Shown: piece by piece, positions 40,201 to 53,985 of the stretch | How positions within the stretch are numbered: position 1 is the first letter of the stretch | Layout: the number at the start of each line of letters is the position of its first letter | DNA from: Acanthopleura granulata | Taxonomy: Eukaryota; Mollusca; Polyplacophora; Chitonida; Chitonidae | Assembly: GCA_016165875.1 (NCBI GenBank) | Contig: JABBOT010000007.1 | Coordinates: 15,837,441 to 15,901,440, forward strand | Reading direction: 5' to 3' | Length of the DNA: 64,000 bases | Translations under genes and position numbers: made by a program | The notes under the pieces: model-generated | Told to the model about the DNA's origin: nothing | Database searches by the model: none | What the model saw: the letters and a program-made list of their open reading frames with translations, nothing else

Positions 40201-42490
40201 GAAAATTTGAATGTCAACGCTCGTTCAGCTGATACCCCATGTCAATTACTAGACATAAGTCATTCAAACATCTTAAAATCTTGTAATGTGTCTGCGATTG
40301 TCAGATTGATTTCCTTTCTCAGTAGGATGCAGATATCTTGCATGCTCACCTAAAAGACAAAGTCCATGTCTTAAAACTATTTGAAAAAAATATATTGTAA
40401 ACATTTGAACAATAACTGCATTGAAAGACATTTTCTCAAAAGCGAAGAGAAGAATACCACGATTAAACTGACTACGTCATGTAACAGGTTTTATTTAAGC
40501 CAACGGACTAGGAAGACGTTTGGTTTTCGACAGTGGGATGACAACATCCTAAGTCAGAACAAAACGTAAAGAAATGTGTTTTTTTAAACCACTTAAATTG
40601 CATGAAAGGTTTGTCGGAAGTGCTTTCAGTTTTGGTTGCTAAAACAATATAGCACATAGGTATACCAGCCGTCAACCAAAACGCTCCGGGTTAAAAGGAA
40701 GACCAGTTTCAAAAAAGAAAAGAAAAAACAACGTCCCATACAAACCACTGCATGAAGAATTAAGAATGTTAATAAATAAGAAAATAGAACTGAGTCAAAG
40801 GTCTGTATGCCTTGGGGTAATCTAGATCAGTGACGTGCAATAAATTGCATTTAGTATCACAGTATTTTTTTTTACCTAATTCTGCTTAAGCCATGATGCT
40901 AGGGGGTGTGAAAGTTGTTACTTCCTAAGCATTTACATGAACAGTTAGAATGAAACCCTAACTGGGGTAAATTGATTTTAGACGCGATTTTACCGGTAAA
41001 GTGTGACCATTTGCCACATATCACACTGTCGTCGCTGCTCTCCTTTCACTCTCTTGTTGTAGTCTTCATATCACATAAAGAGGGGCAGTAAACAGTTAAC
41101 AACGATACCGTTAAAAATGGACAAGGTATGTTCCAGGTGAAAGGATAAAGGAAAAACACCTGAATACTTGATCAGTTCTTTTGTACAGGTCGAAAACTTT
41201 AGTTCTCAAGATATGGTTGATTGGAATTTAAATCAGACGTCACGTAGCAGGATTATAGTATAACTCCCGCAAGACGTATAAATTGTATGTCATTAAACAT
41301 TTCTGACTTTTCTTACCGCTGTGCACAGAGATCTGAACGTTCTTCTGAAACCACCGACAGCCTGACAGGAGCATGGCCAGCAGAAAGATCTCCATCGTTA
41401 ATGCTCGGAGAACAGTCATCGATAAATTTAGACACGAGTGGATTGATTACCTGGAATTTTCTGCACGTATGTCGACCAGATCAGCGGCCTTCCAAGAAAA
41501 GCAGTGACAAAATCTTCATCCGAATTCAGGGAACCACGACTGCTCCACTTTGACAACTTTTTGATAGGCCTACATGAGAAACAAAAAAGCAAGCAGTGAA
41601 CAAGTAGTGTGGGAGGGGGTTATTGTATTGGAGGAGGAATGTAGTGCTTTTTTTTAAATGAAGGTCGTGAGATAATGATTTTAGAAACGGCGGTGGGAAT
41701 GTATTCTGGACTACGGGGCGGATTTTGAAAGCAATTTTGTTATAGTGTAAATAGTCAGCATTATTTCTATAGTTTTGAAAAAGTTTAATTCGTTTCATCA
41801 GTTCATCAGCAGTACATCCGTGCAGCTGGATACATTTCATCATCAATGCGATTTGCAGCCACCAGCAGCACATTTTCGAAAATATCAGAATTTGTGATAG
41901 GCCTACCAGCGCACCGTTGCGATTCAGGAGAGTTTTCATGTTGCGCACCGTTGTGAGTACCTTTAACTAACACAAATTGAAACAAGCGTATTAAACGCAT
42001 GTACAGGTAAATCGGATGCTGCTAATGGTTTGGTTTGAATCAAGAAAAATGAGTATCAAGTGATTTGTTGAGAGATACTATCATTATACATTTAGATACA
42101 TGCTGTGCAATTATATTTTTGCCCTTCGGCCAAAGTTATCCTTGGGGTCTTGCCTTAGTGATAGATTTCAGTCCGTCCATCCTCTCGTCTTCGTGTTTCT
42201 TCGGAAACGCTCTAATCTCTGCTACGCCACCAGCCTATTGAAATTCAAATTCCCAAAGATCAGTTTCATGAATAAAACTAACATCACAGTATCTTGAAAT
42301 TTGACTTTGGACATTGTTATACTTGTAGGCGGCCTGAACTCTCATTAGATATTCCTCTTCTCACTTGTCCGTGACCATTATATATTTAGCAAAAGCCGTT
42401 GGAAGATACGGTAATTAGCCGTAACAAAATCTTCCGTTAAATCTATTATCTGAGACAATGACAGATTGTCTTTCCCTTGATCTATCTAGT
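37263..42490. other. No supported gene
   Basis: AT-rich sequence with open frames up to about 140 codons but no recognisable domain. An 88-codon frame at 41287-41553 follows a plausible acceptor (ctgtgcacag) yet resembles nothing I know. Confidence 0.4.
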
Positions 42491-42494
42491 TAAT

Positions 42495-42585
42495 ACATTC
42501 CTGATCACGAATTACTTCGTTATCAGGGAAGGAATTATTCGTTTCCAAACACTGATTAATCCGTTAGATCAACGAAAAGGCAACC
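42495..42585 (-). repeat. CGAATTA palindromic repeat, copy 1
   Basis: It contains CACGAATTACTTCGTTATCAGG and ends ACTGATTAATCCGTTAGATC. The latter is the reverse complement of the start of the element at 46780. Confidence 0.65.
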
Positions 42586-45500
42586 CTTCATCAGTCAGAT
42601 ACTAGTAACGGATTTAACGTGAGTTTCTTTTTTTTTAAGGGCCAGTAAATTCCGTAAATTTCATGATATCCTATTCAGCGAAATGCATCTCATTGGTACT
42701 AACATCAATAATTATGAAAGTAGTTGATAAAAAGATGCCTGGATTGGCTTACATAGCTCAACGTGAGCGCAGAAATATGAAAACTCTCCTGAATCAGTTT
42801 GTTTATTTACCCTGGCCCCTTTATGGGAGTAGGGTCTACATTCATAGAGTTCATGATCATTGCACATAGGTTTACAGATGTCGAGTACAAAGGTGACAGT
42901 GCTACATCGTGAAGTTGTGATAATGAGAATATTCGTAATAATACAGTTCTGGATAAAGACCAGCTTATTTCGTATTTTGTATGACATAAGACACAGGTTT
43001 ACATAACTAGCAGAATATTTCTATTAGAAAATAATGAGGCCCATCTCTTTAGTATACAGCGCTGACTCACTAATGCCCTATATAAAAATGCTCACAGAGG
43101 GGTTAAAGATTACGTAATGAGAAACCTTAATTTTTTTATCTTTATGTGTCAACCAACCTTGCCTCTATCTATACGAAGTAGTGATTCTAACACTGCAAAA
43201 TAAGATTTTGTACTTTGTATAACAGGTACCCGTGCGTTATCTGACAGGTAAAGCAGATACACCGAGGCCGTAGACGAGTGATGGCGGGAGTGTTCGTTGA
43301 AACACTAGGTTCATCATGTTCCCTGATAACTCAAGCCAAATCTCCGGCATCGTCGAAGTATTATGTTAAACACTCCAATGTCCAACTTCATGTATGATTC
43401 AGTTGGTTTTAAGGAACTTCTGGCAGATGTGGTTTACATTGCCTTATACCCTAAACTCTCGATTGCGAAGGTTTGAGCTAAATGAAATAACCCGTTACAT
43501 CACACTCAAAGAAGAGACTCCAACAAACACGAAAGGAGGAAAGTGGATAAAAGCCTGAGTAAAAATATCGTGACTTCTATATATTCTGATAAATCAGATG
43601 ACGTTAAAGAAGCAGAAATCAATAAAATCGTCGTTTAAGTGATATTTGGGTTGCACTACCACGAACTGAACGAGTGACAAAAATTCTGCCGAAAGAAGCG
43701 TAACCGCGATTCAAAAATCACATGGACATGTATATCTTGTATGGCTGGTGATGTTTTCCAGATTTATTGCTCTTAGTGCAGAAGCGTCATGCTCATAGCT
43801 CTATATGGTTTGGGGTCTAAATGTGCATGGATAATCCAAATTCCACCATCAACAGATGGTCTTAATATACTATGAAAGCTTTAGAGTAGCAAACTGAGTA
43901 GACTGATATCTTCATAGAAAAATAATTAGGCGAACACTGATTTTGCGTTTTGCTTCGTCGGTGCTCTTTGGATGCCAGTCTCAAAGGAGGGCTGAGAAAA
44001 ACAAATGGCTCTGTATAAGGTATGGAAAGATCTTTTCGCAATAAAAGCGTAAAGACACATGTTTCGATTAACAAGTTATGAAGTAGCATGGTGCACGACT
44101 TAACTGCTGATGTAATTTATTCGCTGAGAACATTTTTTACGCCATTCCGTCATCATGGAAAACTGTTCACTGCTCCCAAATTCCTAATTTGTTCACGTTG
44201 TTTGCGTTAGACGAAGAATTTCAATTACACGTTTCCTCCATTCAAAATACCTGGCCAGTGATGCAGTAAAACACCAATAAACTGCGTATGTATGTATACA
44301 CGTACTTTAATATTTTGCGAGATATCTGACCTTTAATATTGCATTGGTTTTGAGCAGGTGACTTCTGGTATTTGGTATCTCGTATCTGACATTGTTCGTT
44401 GACATAAGTTATCTTATACAGCTCGTGATCTGGGGCATGCGCTGACTAGGACATCAAAACAAAATCTGTTCTAGTTTGCACAGGTGCACTCGGTTCGCTA
44501 TTTCTGTAGAAGTGCGTTGTGCTGAATGGCTTACTTCAAGGACCAGTGCATTTTTCTTAGCTAAACTCCCGAAATAGATTATTCCAGTGTTAACACTCTC
44601 GGTACGTATGTATGCATGCATGTATGTATGTATGCTTGGGTTTAACGCCCAACTCAACAATTTTTCAGCCAATCCCCATATGATGACGAGGAGTCCGTAG
44701 AATGTACTGTGTCATCTTATGAAGGGGCCAGTCTTCGCTGCCAAAGCCCTGCCACCACTGGAGCATCATGCCGACACCAGGCATGACAACCACTCACATT
44801 ATGCTGACACCGGGCCGACTCTTTTTCTTGTTCTAACCTCTCAGTACTAAGCACCAAGCGTCACTAAATGTCACATCTTGTCAAATAACTGGATGCCTCG
44901 TTTACAACATGTCCAAATATCACCTAGGTTTAACACCATTTTCTAAAAATATGTCAGCGAGAATGCAGATACTAGAGTCGTATCGCCATAGAGTCTAGGG
45001 GATACTTGCTTATTGGATATTTTTCTCTCTTAAAGTCCTTTTATTTTTATCAATCATTTATTGTCATAGCTTTTACCTGCAGAATTACCGGGCAATACTT
45101 CGACATATTTCAGAGATAGAGTAAATCACTACCCGCACCCACCTTTTTCTGCGTGCCTGAATCTTGGATGCAGAATTGAATTAGTGCTACATATAGCGTT
45201 GTTTAGGGTCATAAACCGAAAGCATCTGTAAGCGGATCTCTTTATAATCTTGGGCCACCCATTTTGTGCACCATAGATAAAAAGAATCTATGCACGCCAC
45301 TATTAGGCCTGTATTATCTTAAAATTTATGTTCTCACTGCTTCGACAGCGGATCGGGAGGTAACACAAATATCTTCCGATTCTTCGGATATCTTCCGATA
45401 TCTTCCTAGAGCCATAACCCTTTCTGGCAGTAAGTGAAAGATGATTCAGAATATCAATCAACGAAATTTAATCAAATAAACTTTATCAAAGGAAGGATCT

Positions 45501-46779
45501 TCAAGGTTCTACGAAACCGCCATTGCTCCTTATACTTAAAGTTCTTTGAATACACATAACGTAAAGAGAAAACGACTGTGTTCTTAACAAATTATATTTG
45601 AAGCATACTGAGCAGGGTGATACAAGGTGGAGATAATATTTTATACTATTTTGCAAATAGTCTGACGAAGTGGATGGTTTGTGGTAGTTTCCACGAGCTG
45701 GCACCAGAGGGATCCACATACGGGATCTAAAGGTGAATGTTGGGAACTCCCTCTACAAGGTCGTCAGGATGCGGCATGTCAAATAACCAGCATTTCAACG
45801 AATTAATAATTTCTCGACGTAAATGTCTTACTTTTCTTACATAAACTAACTCTCTAAACATGAGTGAAAGCCAAAATTGGAATTTAGACGAGGAGACAAA
45901 CTTGAATAGCTGGCAGTTGTTCAGCAGGAAGGGTTCACAACGGCAGGGCCTGGATCAAACGCTGGGATATTGTAGGGTTTGGATGTTATGAAATCTTCTA
46001 CGCCGAAGCACCGATGAATTATCATACCTGCCTGGAACAAGATAAGAGAGTTGTGCCCTCATCTCTGAGGGCAAACGCCTTAAATGTTACATGGTGGGTC
46101 TAGTCTGTCACCTCCCGCACCAGACCTGCAGTTGGCCCCAGACGCTGGATCTGTACGTTTATGCACTATTCTGGGACCAAAGCCACGGCGAATCAAACCC
46201 CCTGTAAGCAGACCTCCAGAAACTGGTGGGTCTCGGGGGCACTGGCGGAAGACGTTCACTGTAGTGAGGTGTCCGGTATGTCGAGCATTTTGAAATACGT
46301 TTCAAAGATGTACTGCATCGCACTAAACGCGATTGCCACTTTCATTGAAGGATCTCGCGGTAGCGTGTTTGGCCTCTTGGAGTGCCCTGGAAATAAAGAA
46401 ATAAAAGACTATCGCCTCGGACAGTAAGAAAACAGTAGTCTTCCTTAAAATGCTATGGTTGTAAACAAACCTACAATAATATCAATCCTTTATACGTCTT
46501 ACAACAGTTAATTAGGGGTGATTCTGTGTTATATTACAATTTAGGGTTGCTTAGGTGATTTATTTCTTAAATATCCTTGTTTTAGCTAAGACAGCAGCGA
46601 GATATAGGCTATGTGTATCAAACCATATCAGCAGAGGGACGTATGCGAATCATATTCAAAACAATATGGCTCGTAAATTGTTTATTTTAAATGAAGTAAT
46701 AGACCTAAATCTTCTTTGCTACCTTCAGAAAAAGTTTTTAGTAATATCAATTTTCTCCTGGATGATGGGTTACATTTTC
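42586..46779. other. No supported gene
   Basis: Only dispersed repeats are seen (the copy at 44600). The open frames around 46084-46427 are moderately GC-rich but lack domain signals. Confidence 0.4.
44600..44825. repeat. (GTAT)n-headed dispersed repeat, copy 2
   Basis: A GTAT run (with GCAT variants) is followed by GCTTGGGTTTAACGCC, CATATGATGACGAGGAGTCC, CGCTGCCAAAGCCCTGCCAC, GGAGCATCATGCCGACACC and CACATTATGCTGACACCG. The block order matches the copy at 28985. Confidence 0.75.
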
Positions 46780-46904
46780 GTCGATCTAACGGCTTAATCA
46801 GTTCCTGATAACGAAATAATTCGTAACCAGGGACGAATTCCGTAATCAGGGAGGGATTAATTCGTTCCTGGTAACGAAATAATCCGCTTCTGTCTGATCG
46901 ACTT
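46780..46904 (+). repeat. CGAATTA palindromic repeat, copy 2
   Basis: It begins GATCTAACGGCTTAATCAGT. Internally it repeats CAGGGA/GAATT and TTCCTGATAACGAAATAATT motifs in both orientations, so it can fold back on itself. Confidence 0.7.
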
Positions 46905-47439
46905 AAATGCAGTCCGTCATCCCTCAACCAACGCATTCAACGGAAGATCTTTTAGAGCTACACAGAAATACACATGTATATTCTTTTCAGCAAGTGGATT
47001 ATATTTACCTTCACAAAATATCCGTTGTGATTGGCAAGTATATATTGAGAAATAAAAACAAAAGAAAGAAGTCTTTCTTAATAGTGAATGAAATGCGTTA
47101 CTGGCACTGGTTTACTGGTATACAATGTGCTATACAACTTACATGCGGAATGTATTTCTCCATCAAAGTGTCGAAACGTAGAACGAAGACTAACACGAGA
47201 AAGTCCGATCGTTTAAGTATAAAATTATTCTGTTAAAAATCGCTTGTTGTCGTCACCGGTCTATCCTGATTAGGTACTTTTCTAAATTGAATAATAGTAC
47301 GCTTATGCGGTTATTTTAATGTATAGCAATTTCACTCAGTAGTTTCGTTAACAAATTGTTAACAGAATATGTTTAGTGTACTGGTATCCTTAAAGGCGCT
47401 GATCTGCTGAATGATAAACACAAAAAGCGCAGTACAACG

Positions 47440-47583
47440 ACTGTGGATCCCACTAATGCTGTAGCTGTGAGTTCAAGCCCAGCTCTGGCTGGCTTCATCT
47501 CAGGTCCTACAACTCTGTCCGCCATCGTTTGCGTTATATAGCCTTGAATATGGTGTAATACACCAATAAAAGAAATAAATAAA
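47440..47583 (+). repeat. SINE fragment, plus strand
   Basis: The lower half of the head (GCTGTGAGTTCAAGCCCAGC) is followed by a shortened body and the tail TGTAATACACCAATAAAAGA. Confidence 0.75.
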
Positions 47584-48077
47584 TGAAAGACTTACGGTTG
47601 ACAGTCACGGGAGACTGCAATTTTGAGGGCATCTTCAAGGACACCAAATCTGCTGTTAGATTGAAAGAACATATGCATGAACTATAGATAGCAAAGATAT
47701 AAACTTAAGAACAGCAACATATAAAAATGAGGGCAAAAATTGTGTAAAATGTATTTACAAAGACACAAACGATGGTAGTGCGTTTGACAGATGAAGGTAC
47801 AGATACAGCTATGCACGCGGTACTGGTAGAAGACAAATGAACTTTAACCAAGGTTCGATAGCTGAAACGCGGCTCACATCAGCGTACTGAACGCTGGGGT
47901 TGAATTCTAGCGGGCAGGAACAGCTTATCGTAAGGTATCGTAATCATCATTGGAGAAATCACTGCAAAAATTATATCACCTATGACTTTTGTTTATCTAT
48001 GTTTTTCACAGAATGAAAATTGGAGGACAGTTTGATTTCTGTGATAACCCTTGTGGATTATATTTTAAACTACACTG

Positions 48078-48178
48078 TATGTGTGTGTGTATATATATAA
48101 AGACAAACAGACAGAGAGACAGACAGACAGAGAGACAGACAGAGAGACAGACAGATGCATGCATACATGCATACATAA
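48078..48178. repeat. (TG)n, (AT)n, (ACAG)n and (GCAT)n compound microsatellite
   Basis: Successive simple repeats: TGTGTGTG, ATATATAT, blocks of GACAGACAGAGA, then GCATGCATACATGCATAC. Confidence 0.9.
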
Positions 48179-49847
48179 TAAGATGTTGCACATGAATAAT
48201 TAACCACGTAAAGAAGGATACGTGCATATGATCTGACATATGATTTCTAGGTTTTCTTTTAATCTGATATTCAAGAAAGACCAAAACTAAGGCAATGTTA
48301 CTTGTAAAAGTCAACATCATTTCTGTTCAATTCCTCCTGTGAAATCATGTGTTCATACCGTCATAACCATAACATAGTCAGGGCTTTGTAAACACAAGTA
48401 AGCTATCAACCCAAAGCCAAGCAAACAGAGTAAGTGGATGCCATCTTGCTAAGCAGATGATGTTTCCGTGACGGTTCCTGCATATGTCATCACCCAGGCT
48501 CCTGTCCGCACAGAAATGTATGGATGGATCCCACAACACATAGACACATTGACACAACGACTGTGACAGGCCATAGGAAAGTAAAAGTCAGCTACCAGAC
48601 TTCGCCAGTCACATACGAGTGGCTTCCACTAAGGATGACAGGTGTCGGGTTTTGAAAGCCCAACAGTGTTGTTACACATCGGATCAACTTGTCCAGAGTT
48701 GTCCGTCCTCTACACCTAGAGATGCGTTTAAGACAGGTGTGTTAAACTTGTAGTTCACTTTCGTGTAATGCAGCAAGGGAATTATTTTAAACTTTATGAC
48801 AGTGTTCATTTAATCATTTATTTGTATTTTTTTATATATATTTTTTTATATAATATATTGAATTACATAACGTTTGCGGGTTATTTATTTATTTGTTTTT
48901 TATCCCTTTTTTATTTTATTTCATCAAAGTGGAATAAACCGCCGGCATTCACTCCACTTCCCATAAATATAATACACAGAACTTGAAAAGCCTCGCTACT
49001 CGGTACCAAGCAAGATAGCAAGGTCAGTCTTTCCACAAGTCACGTGCTTTTATATGGTCTTCTGAGAGAACGCGTTAAACTGTTAGAACAGAGAAAGAGT
49101 TTGATGACAGTCTGTGAGGTGAGCGGGAGGAGAGTTATTATACGTTCAGTTGGCCTGAAGTAAAACCTTGAAGGATATGGGCAACTATACCTTGTCGATT
49201 GTTTGTAAAATGACAGATATTGTAGAGAAATACTGTACAGATACAGAACTTTTAGCTAGAAGATTGTAATATCTATCTAATCTATACTATTACTAGTAAA
49301 CACCTTGCACAGCAGTGTGTGTTTGTTGCACGACACGAGGCCATACTGCGCGGTACTATAGGTTTCCTGCACGATATTGCGGGTTTAATGCGTGCATAGC
49401 AGTGAGCAGAAAACGGCCCCAGACAGGTTCAAACATTGTGGCACTACACATGCAACAGCAGCGAAGTGCTGTCGAGCAACTCTACTGTGACACTACCGTA
49501 CAGTTCTGCGCGATTTCGAACCTGCCACAAAGTACTGTGCCGCTGTTGCACAGTACACAAGCTTCATCACTGCACGACCTGAAATTGTCACATAGTACTT
49601 GTCTTTCTGAGGTCACGACCCAGTTTATTGGGATTATATTGGCATGTAAAAGATACACAGAAAAGTAAAGCAATACTTATACTCTCCCGCCATAGAATCG
49701 AAGACAAAAAACCATGCATGTTAAGATGAAGATTTGGCAGGATCTTCATCTTTCCTGAACATTGAGGGCTCACACAAATGGTTTCTATGTACCAAGCCCT
49801 TGTCAACAAATGTGACCTCACCACATGACATAACAATACAGGTCAGT

Positions 49848-50120
49848 TGCGACTGACGTAACTGGAACCTGTCCAATGCCCGGCCGCAGGACCTTGACGT
49901 CATTTTATTGACGTCAAATGTTCCTTTCCCTACTCATCATAATGACATCACATTAAATACATTGCAACATTGCAGTCAGAGCAATTGCATACAATGGCTC
50001 AAGGTCCTGCTTCACACTAGCGCCACCTCACGGGATTAAAAAATATGCCTTCTACTCATTAAAATACACCACAGTGACGTGACGGCAGCATGTCTTTAAC
50101 ATGACGTCATGAGGAGAAAG
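49848..50120. promoter_or_regulatory. Cluster of CRE-like TGACGT(CA) sites
   Basis: TGACGTAA near 49,854, TGACGTCA near 49,894 and 49,908, a TGACGTGACGG variant near 50,074 and TGACGTCA near 50,101 occur within about 270 bp. TGACGTCA is the CREB/ATF palindrome. No gene start is recognisable beside it, so a regulatory role is only a possibility. Confidence 0.3.
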
Positions 50121-50257
50121 CCTTACCGGGTCCCCATTATCACATACACTGCAGGGCGCCGTTTTGGACAACAATCTCTTTACCCTTTGTCCATATCGTT
50201 ATTAATACTATCGTGTACTTTCAACAGATATCATACTTATTATTGACGGTGTCTGCG

Positions 50258-50490
50258 AGTCCGGGGGCTTATAGTGCAAGCGCAGCACAACTCAGGGGTA
50301 TCTCATAAATACGGTCGATTTGAGTTCAAGTCTTGCGTGGGAAGGTCTGCCAGCATCCTGTGGATGATCTTGGGTTGTTCCTCAGGTTCTTTCCGGTCTC
50401 CTCCGACCATAATACTGTTCTCTGTGCTATAAGTGAAGTATTCTTGAGTACGGCCTAAAACTCCAATTAAATAAATAAATATATTATTGA
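50258..50490 (+). repeat. SINE, plus strand, worn head
   Basis: A diverged tRNA head with GATTTGAGTTCAAGTC (B box) is followed by GGGAAGGTCTGCCAGCATCC, the body, and CCTAAAACTCCAATTAAATA with the tail. Confidence 0.8.
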
Positions 50491-53400
50491 CGCCTTCGGG
50501 GACACCTTCCTAATAAATAAAGAATCCGCATAAAGTTATCCCTGTCTGATGTTCCCCATGCACTAGTATAATGTTGTACTTACCCTGGCTTTACACACAG
50601 GCTATTATTTTTAAACGATTACGTCGCAAGAACCACAGATATGTCACAAGTTAATATTTTTGGCCAAATGAAAGAAAACAAGACCTTCAAATGACGACGG
50701 GCGGTATTAGAGAGGAATATAAATTGTGGTGAAAGAATTTAATGAGGCAGAAGTAGAGCTGGGGGGATGATGTGGAAGAACGGTGACCTGGACTAAATAG
50801 AAGATGGAAAAAAGGTGGCGTAAGGTTTAGTAACCTGCGTTTTAAATCAAAAGAATCAGAATTTTTACTAATTATGGGAAACACTGATGCAGTCCCATCT
50901 GTGTTGCTCGATTTGGTGTCTTGCGACTACTTTAGGGGAAATGGAAAGTAGAACGTAAAGAAAATGTCGAGACTTTTTTACACTGTCCTTTGTTTACTTA
51001 TGAAGAGGAAACTGGGAAACGACGCATTTGGAAAGGTCGTGAAATGGTTCTGTATGGTTTTAATCTACATTGTATGATATCCATTTAGGTGTTGATTGAC
51101 TTCATGCCTTTCATCAGATAAAAAGGGTTTCTTGCCTGATGGACCCTCGCGTAATCATTTCAATATTTTTTTAAGGAAGTTGTGAATCCTGGATCATCTG
51201 GGAGAAAACGCATACTTATTTGTGGGTAGGAAAGCAACGAAGTCTTAGCATTGTATCTACGTGAAGACGCATGTGTTCTGCAAAACCGATAGAAATGAAC
51301 AAGAATTACCGATCTTATCCCCCCAAAAATCAAAGATCAAGAAAATAAACACAACCTCAATGTGCTGTGCAATCAAAATGCACACTTATTAAACACATAT
51401 CCTTTGAACAGTAACATTACAAAGGGTACCGTTTATTCCTTTGCTATTTTAATCTTGGTGATCAAACCATTTCTAACTCCGTCAAGTCTAGTATTAAATT
51501 CCCCATAAATTTAGTGCAATATGTATATCATAGCAATGCCAAAAAAATACTTAATTCTCGTTAACAAGCTCAGAATGGTTCAGTTCATTCATATTCATGA
51601 GCATGGAGTGACGTCACGATCTACAATGGCGGTCGGCTTAAGTTTGCACAAGTTTCATAGAAATAACTGGACTATACATCTACATATGTAACATATCTAA
51701 CTGAGGAGAAGTACAGAAACAACTAAGGTTGCACTTCAACAGAAATTGTCTTAAATGGTATAAATGTGTGCTTCATAAAAACAACGGCAACCTGTGACTG
51801 CGTTTTGATGTGCCCGTCTCATTTCATCCTACGGAGACATAATCAGAAATACACTAAATAATAAATACACATCTGTTTAAAGTATAACAAGTTTGCCTGT
51901 GAATAAACAAGGAAAATGGGTTTGAGCACTTTCATGAAGAAGCTAGACGCAGCGAAATTTTCTCTTCACTCTGCCGTTAAGTTCCAGCGTTTCGTCTGGC
52001 TGCTGTCACGTCAGGTCGCGCGCAGTGACTGGGCCACTGTAGGGGACAGATTAGTGCTGAGCAACCCTTGTTTGTATGTGACGTCCTGATAAGATAAAAC
52101 TAATCTTTGCGGGAACTTAAAGCGCCTGAGACACATATACAATATTCTATAGTTTTCTGAAAAATATAAAGGTGGACACAAGGAATCAATTTCATTTTGA
52201 AATTTCTTTTTTAAAGTGGATTATCAAACTTGTTACCCTTACAAAATCTATCGCTGTCTTTAAAATAACACATTTATTTTAGCCCTGCGAAATGTTGCTG
52301 AAGAACTTTTTATCGGCGCTCATAACAAAATTAAATCCATGCTTAACTACTTCATTTGGAAAGGGCCCTAAGATGGGATTATGAAGAAGGTGAGTTGAGA
52401 ATGGCAAATCTAAAGCTATCACATGTAAATCAAAAATTTCTTGTATAAAGCCCTTGCTCTTTGGCTCTATCGCTACAGCAAATGGCAAAATGCTTTAAAA
52501 TTGTACTTAAATTCAAACCAATCGTTTCTGGAAGTCGCAAAAAAATTTCAGATATAGGCTACTGTACCTCTTCTATTTCAAACTTTTTTTTTGGATACTG
52601 TAACTCTTGTCTCGAACAGTCAGCGTTGTCAAAATTTATAATTACTCGGTTATCTTATCCCGAAATCGATATTTATATAAATCTGGATTGCAAATATATA
52701 CAACGGTATCAGCCATAGTTTACAATCAGGATATTTTAGTTGTGGCGTTGTGGAGTTGAAAGTTAAAACAAATATAAAGAAGGAAATTAAGGAAATTGAA
52801 ATACATATTAGGTTTCGGTAAATCAAATAAGGTACCGGTAAGCAGAACCTACACTTTTTTATGTCGGGCTCCCTGACGTGTTAAAAAAAATCTACAAGAT
52901 CATTTTAAGTTTCAGTTAAAAATTGGAGTGAATTATTATACAGGGATTTTGAAAGAGCAGGCCCATATATATCAGCAATATTTGTCTGTATTCAAGAGAG
53001 TAAACTAGAAGAACGCTCTGCACACTCTACCTCCTTCAACGGTGGTAAAAATAATGCGAGATCGTACTGAAGATACCATCTAAGGGGAGTAATTCAACAC
53101 ATTTTTTGTTTTGTTCGGAGTACAGCCCCTTTGGCAAGAAAGGCGCACTTGCTTACACGCGCGCATTGATTTTCATTACTATTTATGTAGTAAATTTCCA
53201 ACTTTGAGCCGAAAAATATATATCCCCAAACTTTCACGCCGTGTTCTTGTATGAAGCCCTTGCTCTTCATGTCACTGCACGCAGTTTGGACTTTCTTACA
53301 CATTCCATAAAAACAATCAACCCATGAAGTGACGTGATAGCATTTTATCAACCTGGTGACCCCCCGGACGGTCGGTTGTAAAACGAGGAAAAAGTTTCCA

Positions 53401-53790
53401 TTTCTATCCAAAGCAGACAAAAATCTGATATATTTTAACTAGGTGTAATAATGATAGTATAGAAATTTACAGTGTATCAAGAACTTAGGTTGCCTGTGTG
53501 GCAGTCTTATCCAATCACTGAATGCCCCAGCACTCCTCAGTTCGGAGCCAAATCTCATTTGCTCGAATTATTGTAGCGTCCAACTGTAACACGGACGTTA
53601 TTGATTTGACAAACTAAACCAAATTTTGATTGTGGTGAAAACGATCGCAAAATTGGAAATCTTGTCAAGTTAGCGGGATGAGTGTAAATTAAAACCACAG
53701 TATTTGACGGAAGCCATTTATGAGATGACGAAGAGCTGCCCCACAGGCTATTCAAATGGCAACTAACTGGAAACTCTGGAACGTCTCTTC
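50491..53790. other. No supported gene
   Basis: Short open frames only. Two sites (about 52440 and 53245) share TTCTTGTAT-AAGCCCTTGCTCTT, so they are probably relics of another dispersed repeat. A TGACGTCA next to ATGGCGGTCGG at 51609 leads into only 18 codons. Confidence 0.4.
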
Positions 53791-53794
53791 CAGT

Positions 53795-53985
53795 TATTTA
53801 TTTATTTATTTTTTTTTTATTTATTTATTTTTTTTATTTATTTTTTGTATCTATCTATCTATTTGTCGGTGTTTTACTCCGTACACAAGAATATTTTACT
53901 TATACGACGGTGGCCAGTCGTATAATAATTATGGCTGGAAACCGGGCAGAACGGGCTGGAAAGACCAGCCAAGACCTCCTGCCTT
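53795..53985 (-). repeat. SINE fragment with long T-rich tail
   Basis: A long TTTA/TTTT tail and CTATCTATCTAT run precede TCGGTGTTTTACTCCGTACA, then a rearranged body (GGCTGGAAACCGGGCAGAAC). The head is absent. Confidence 0.7.

Noticed and set aside
41325..41345. VHRDLN-like string in one frame suggesting a kinase relic
   Set aside because: Only six residues match a kinase catalytic loop and nothing around them does; chance is the better explanation.
41287..41553. 88-codon frame as a terminal coding exon
   Set aside because: A plausible acceptor precedes it, but no domain, no partner exon and no favoured frame (another frame is also open for over 40 codons) support it.
48006..48320. 104-codon minus-strand frame
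   Set aside because: Much of it is translated from the TG/ACAG/GCAT microsatellite.
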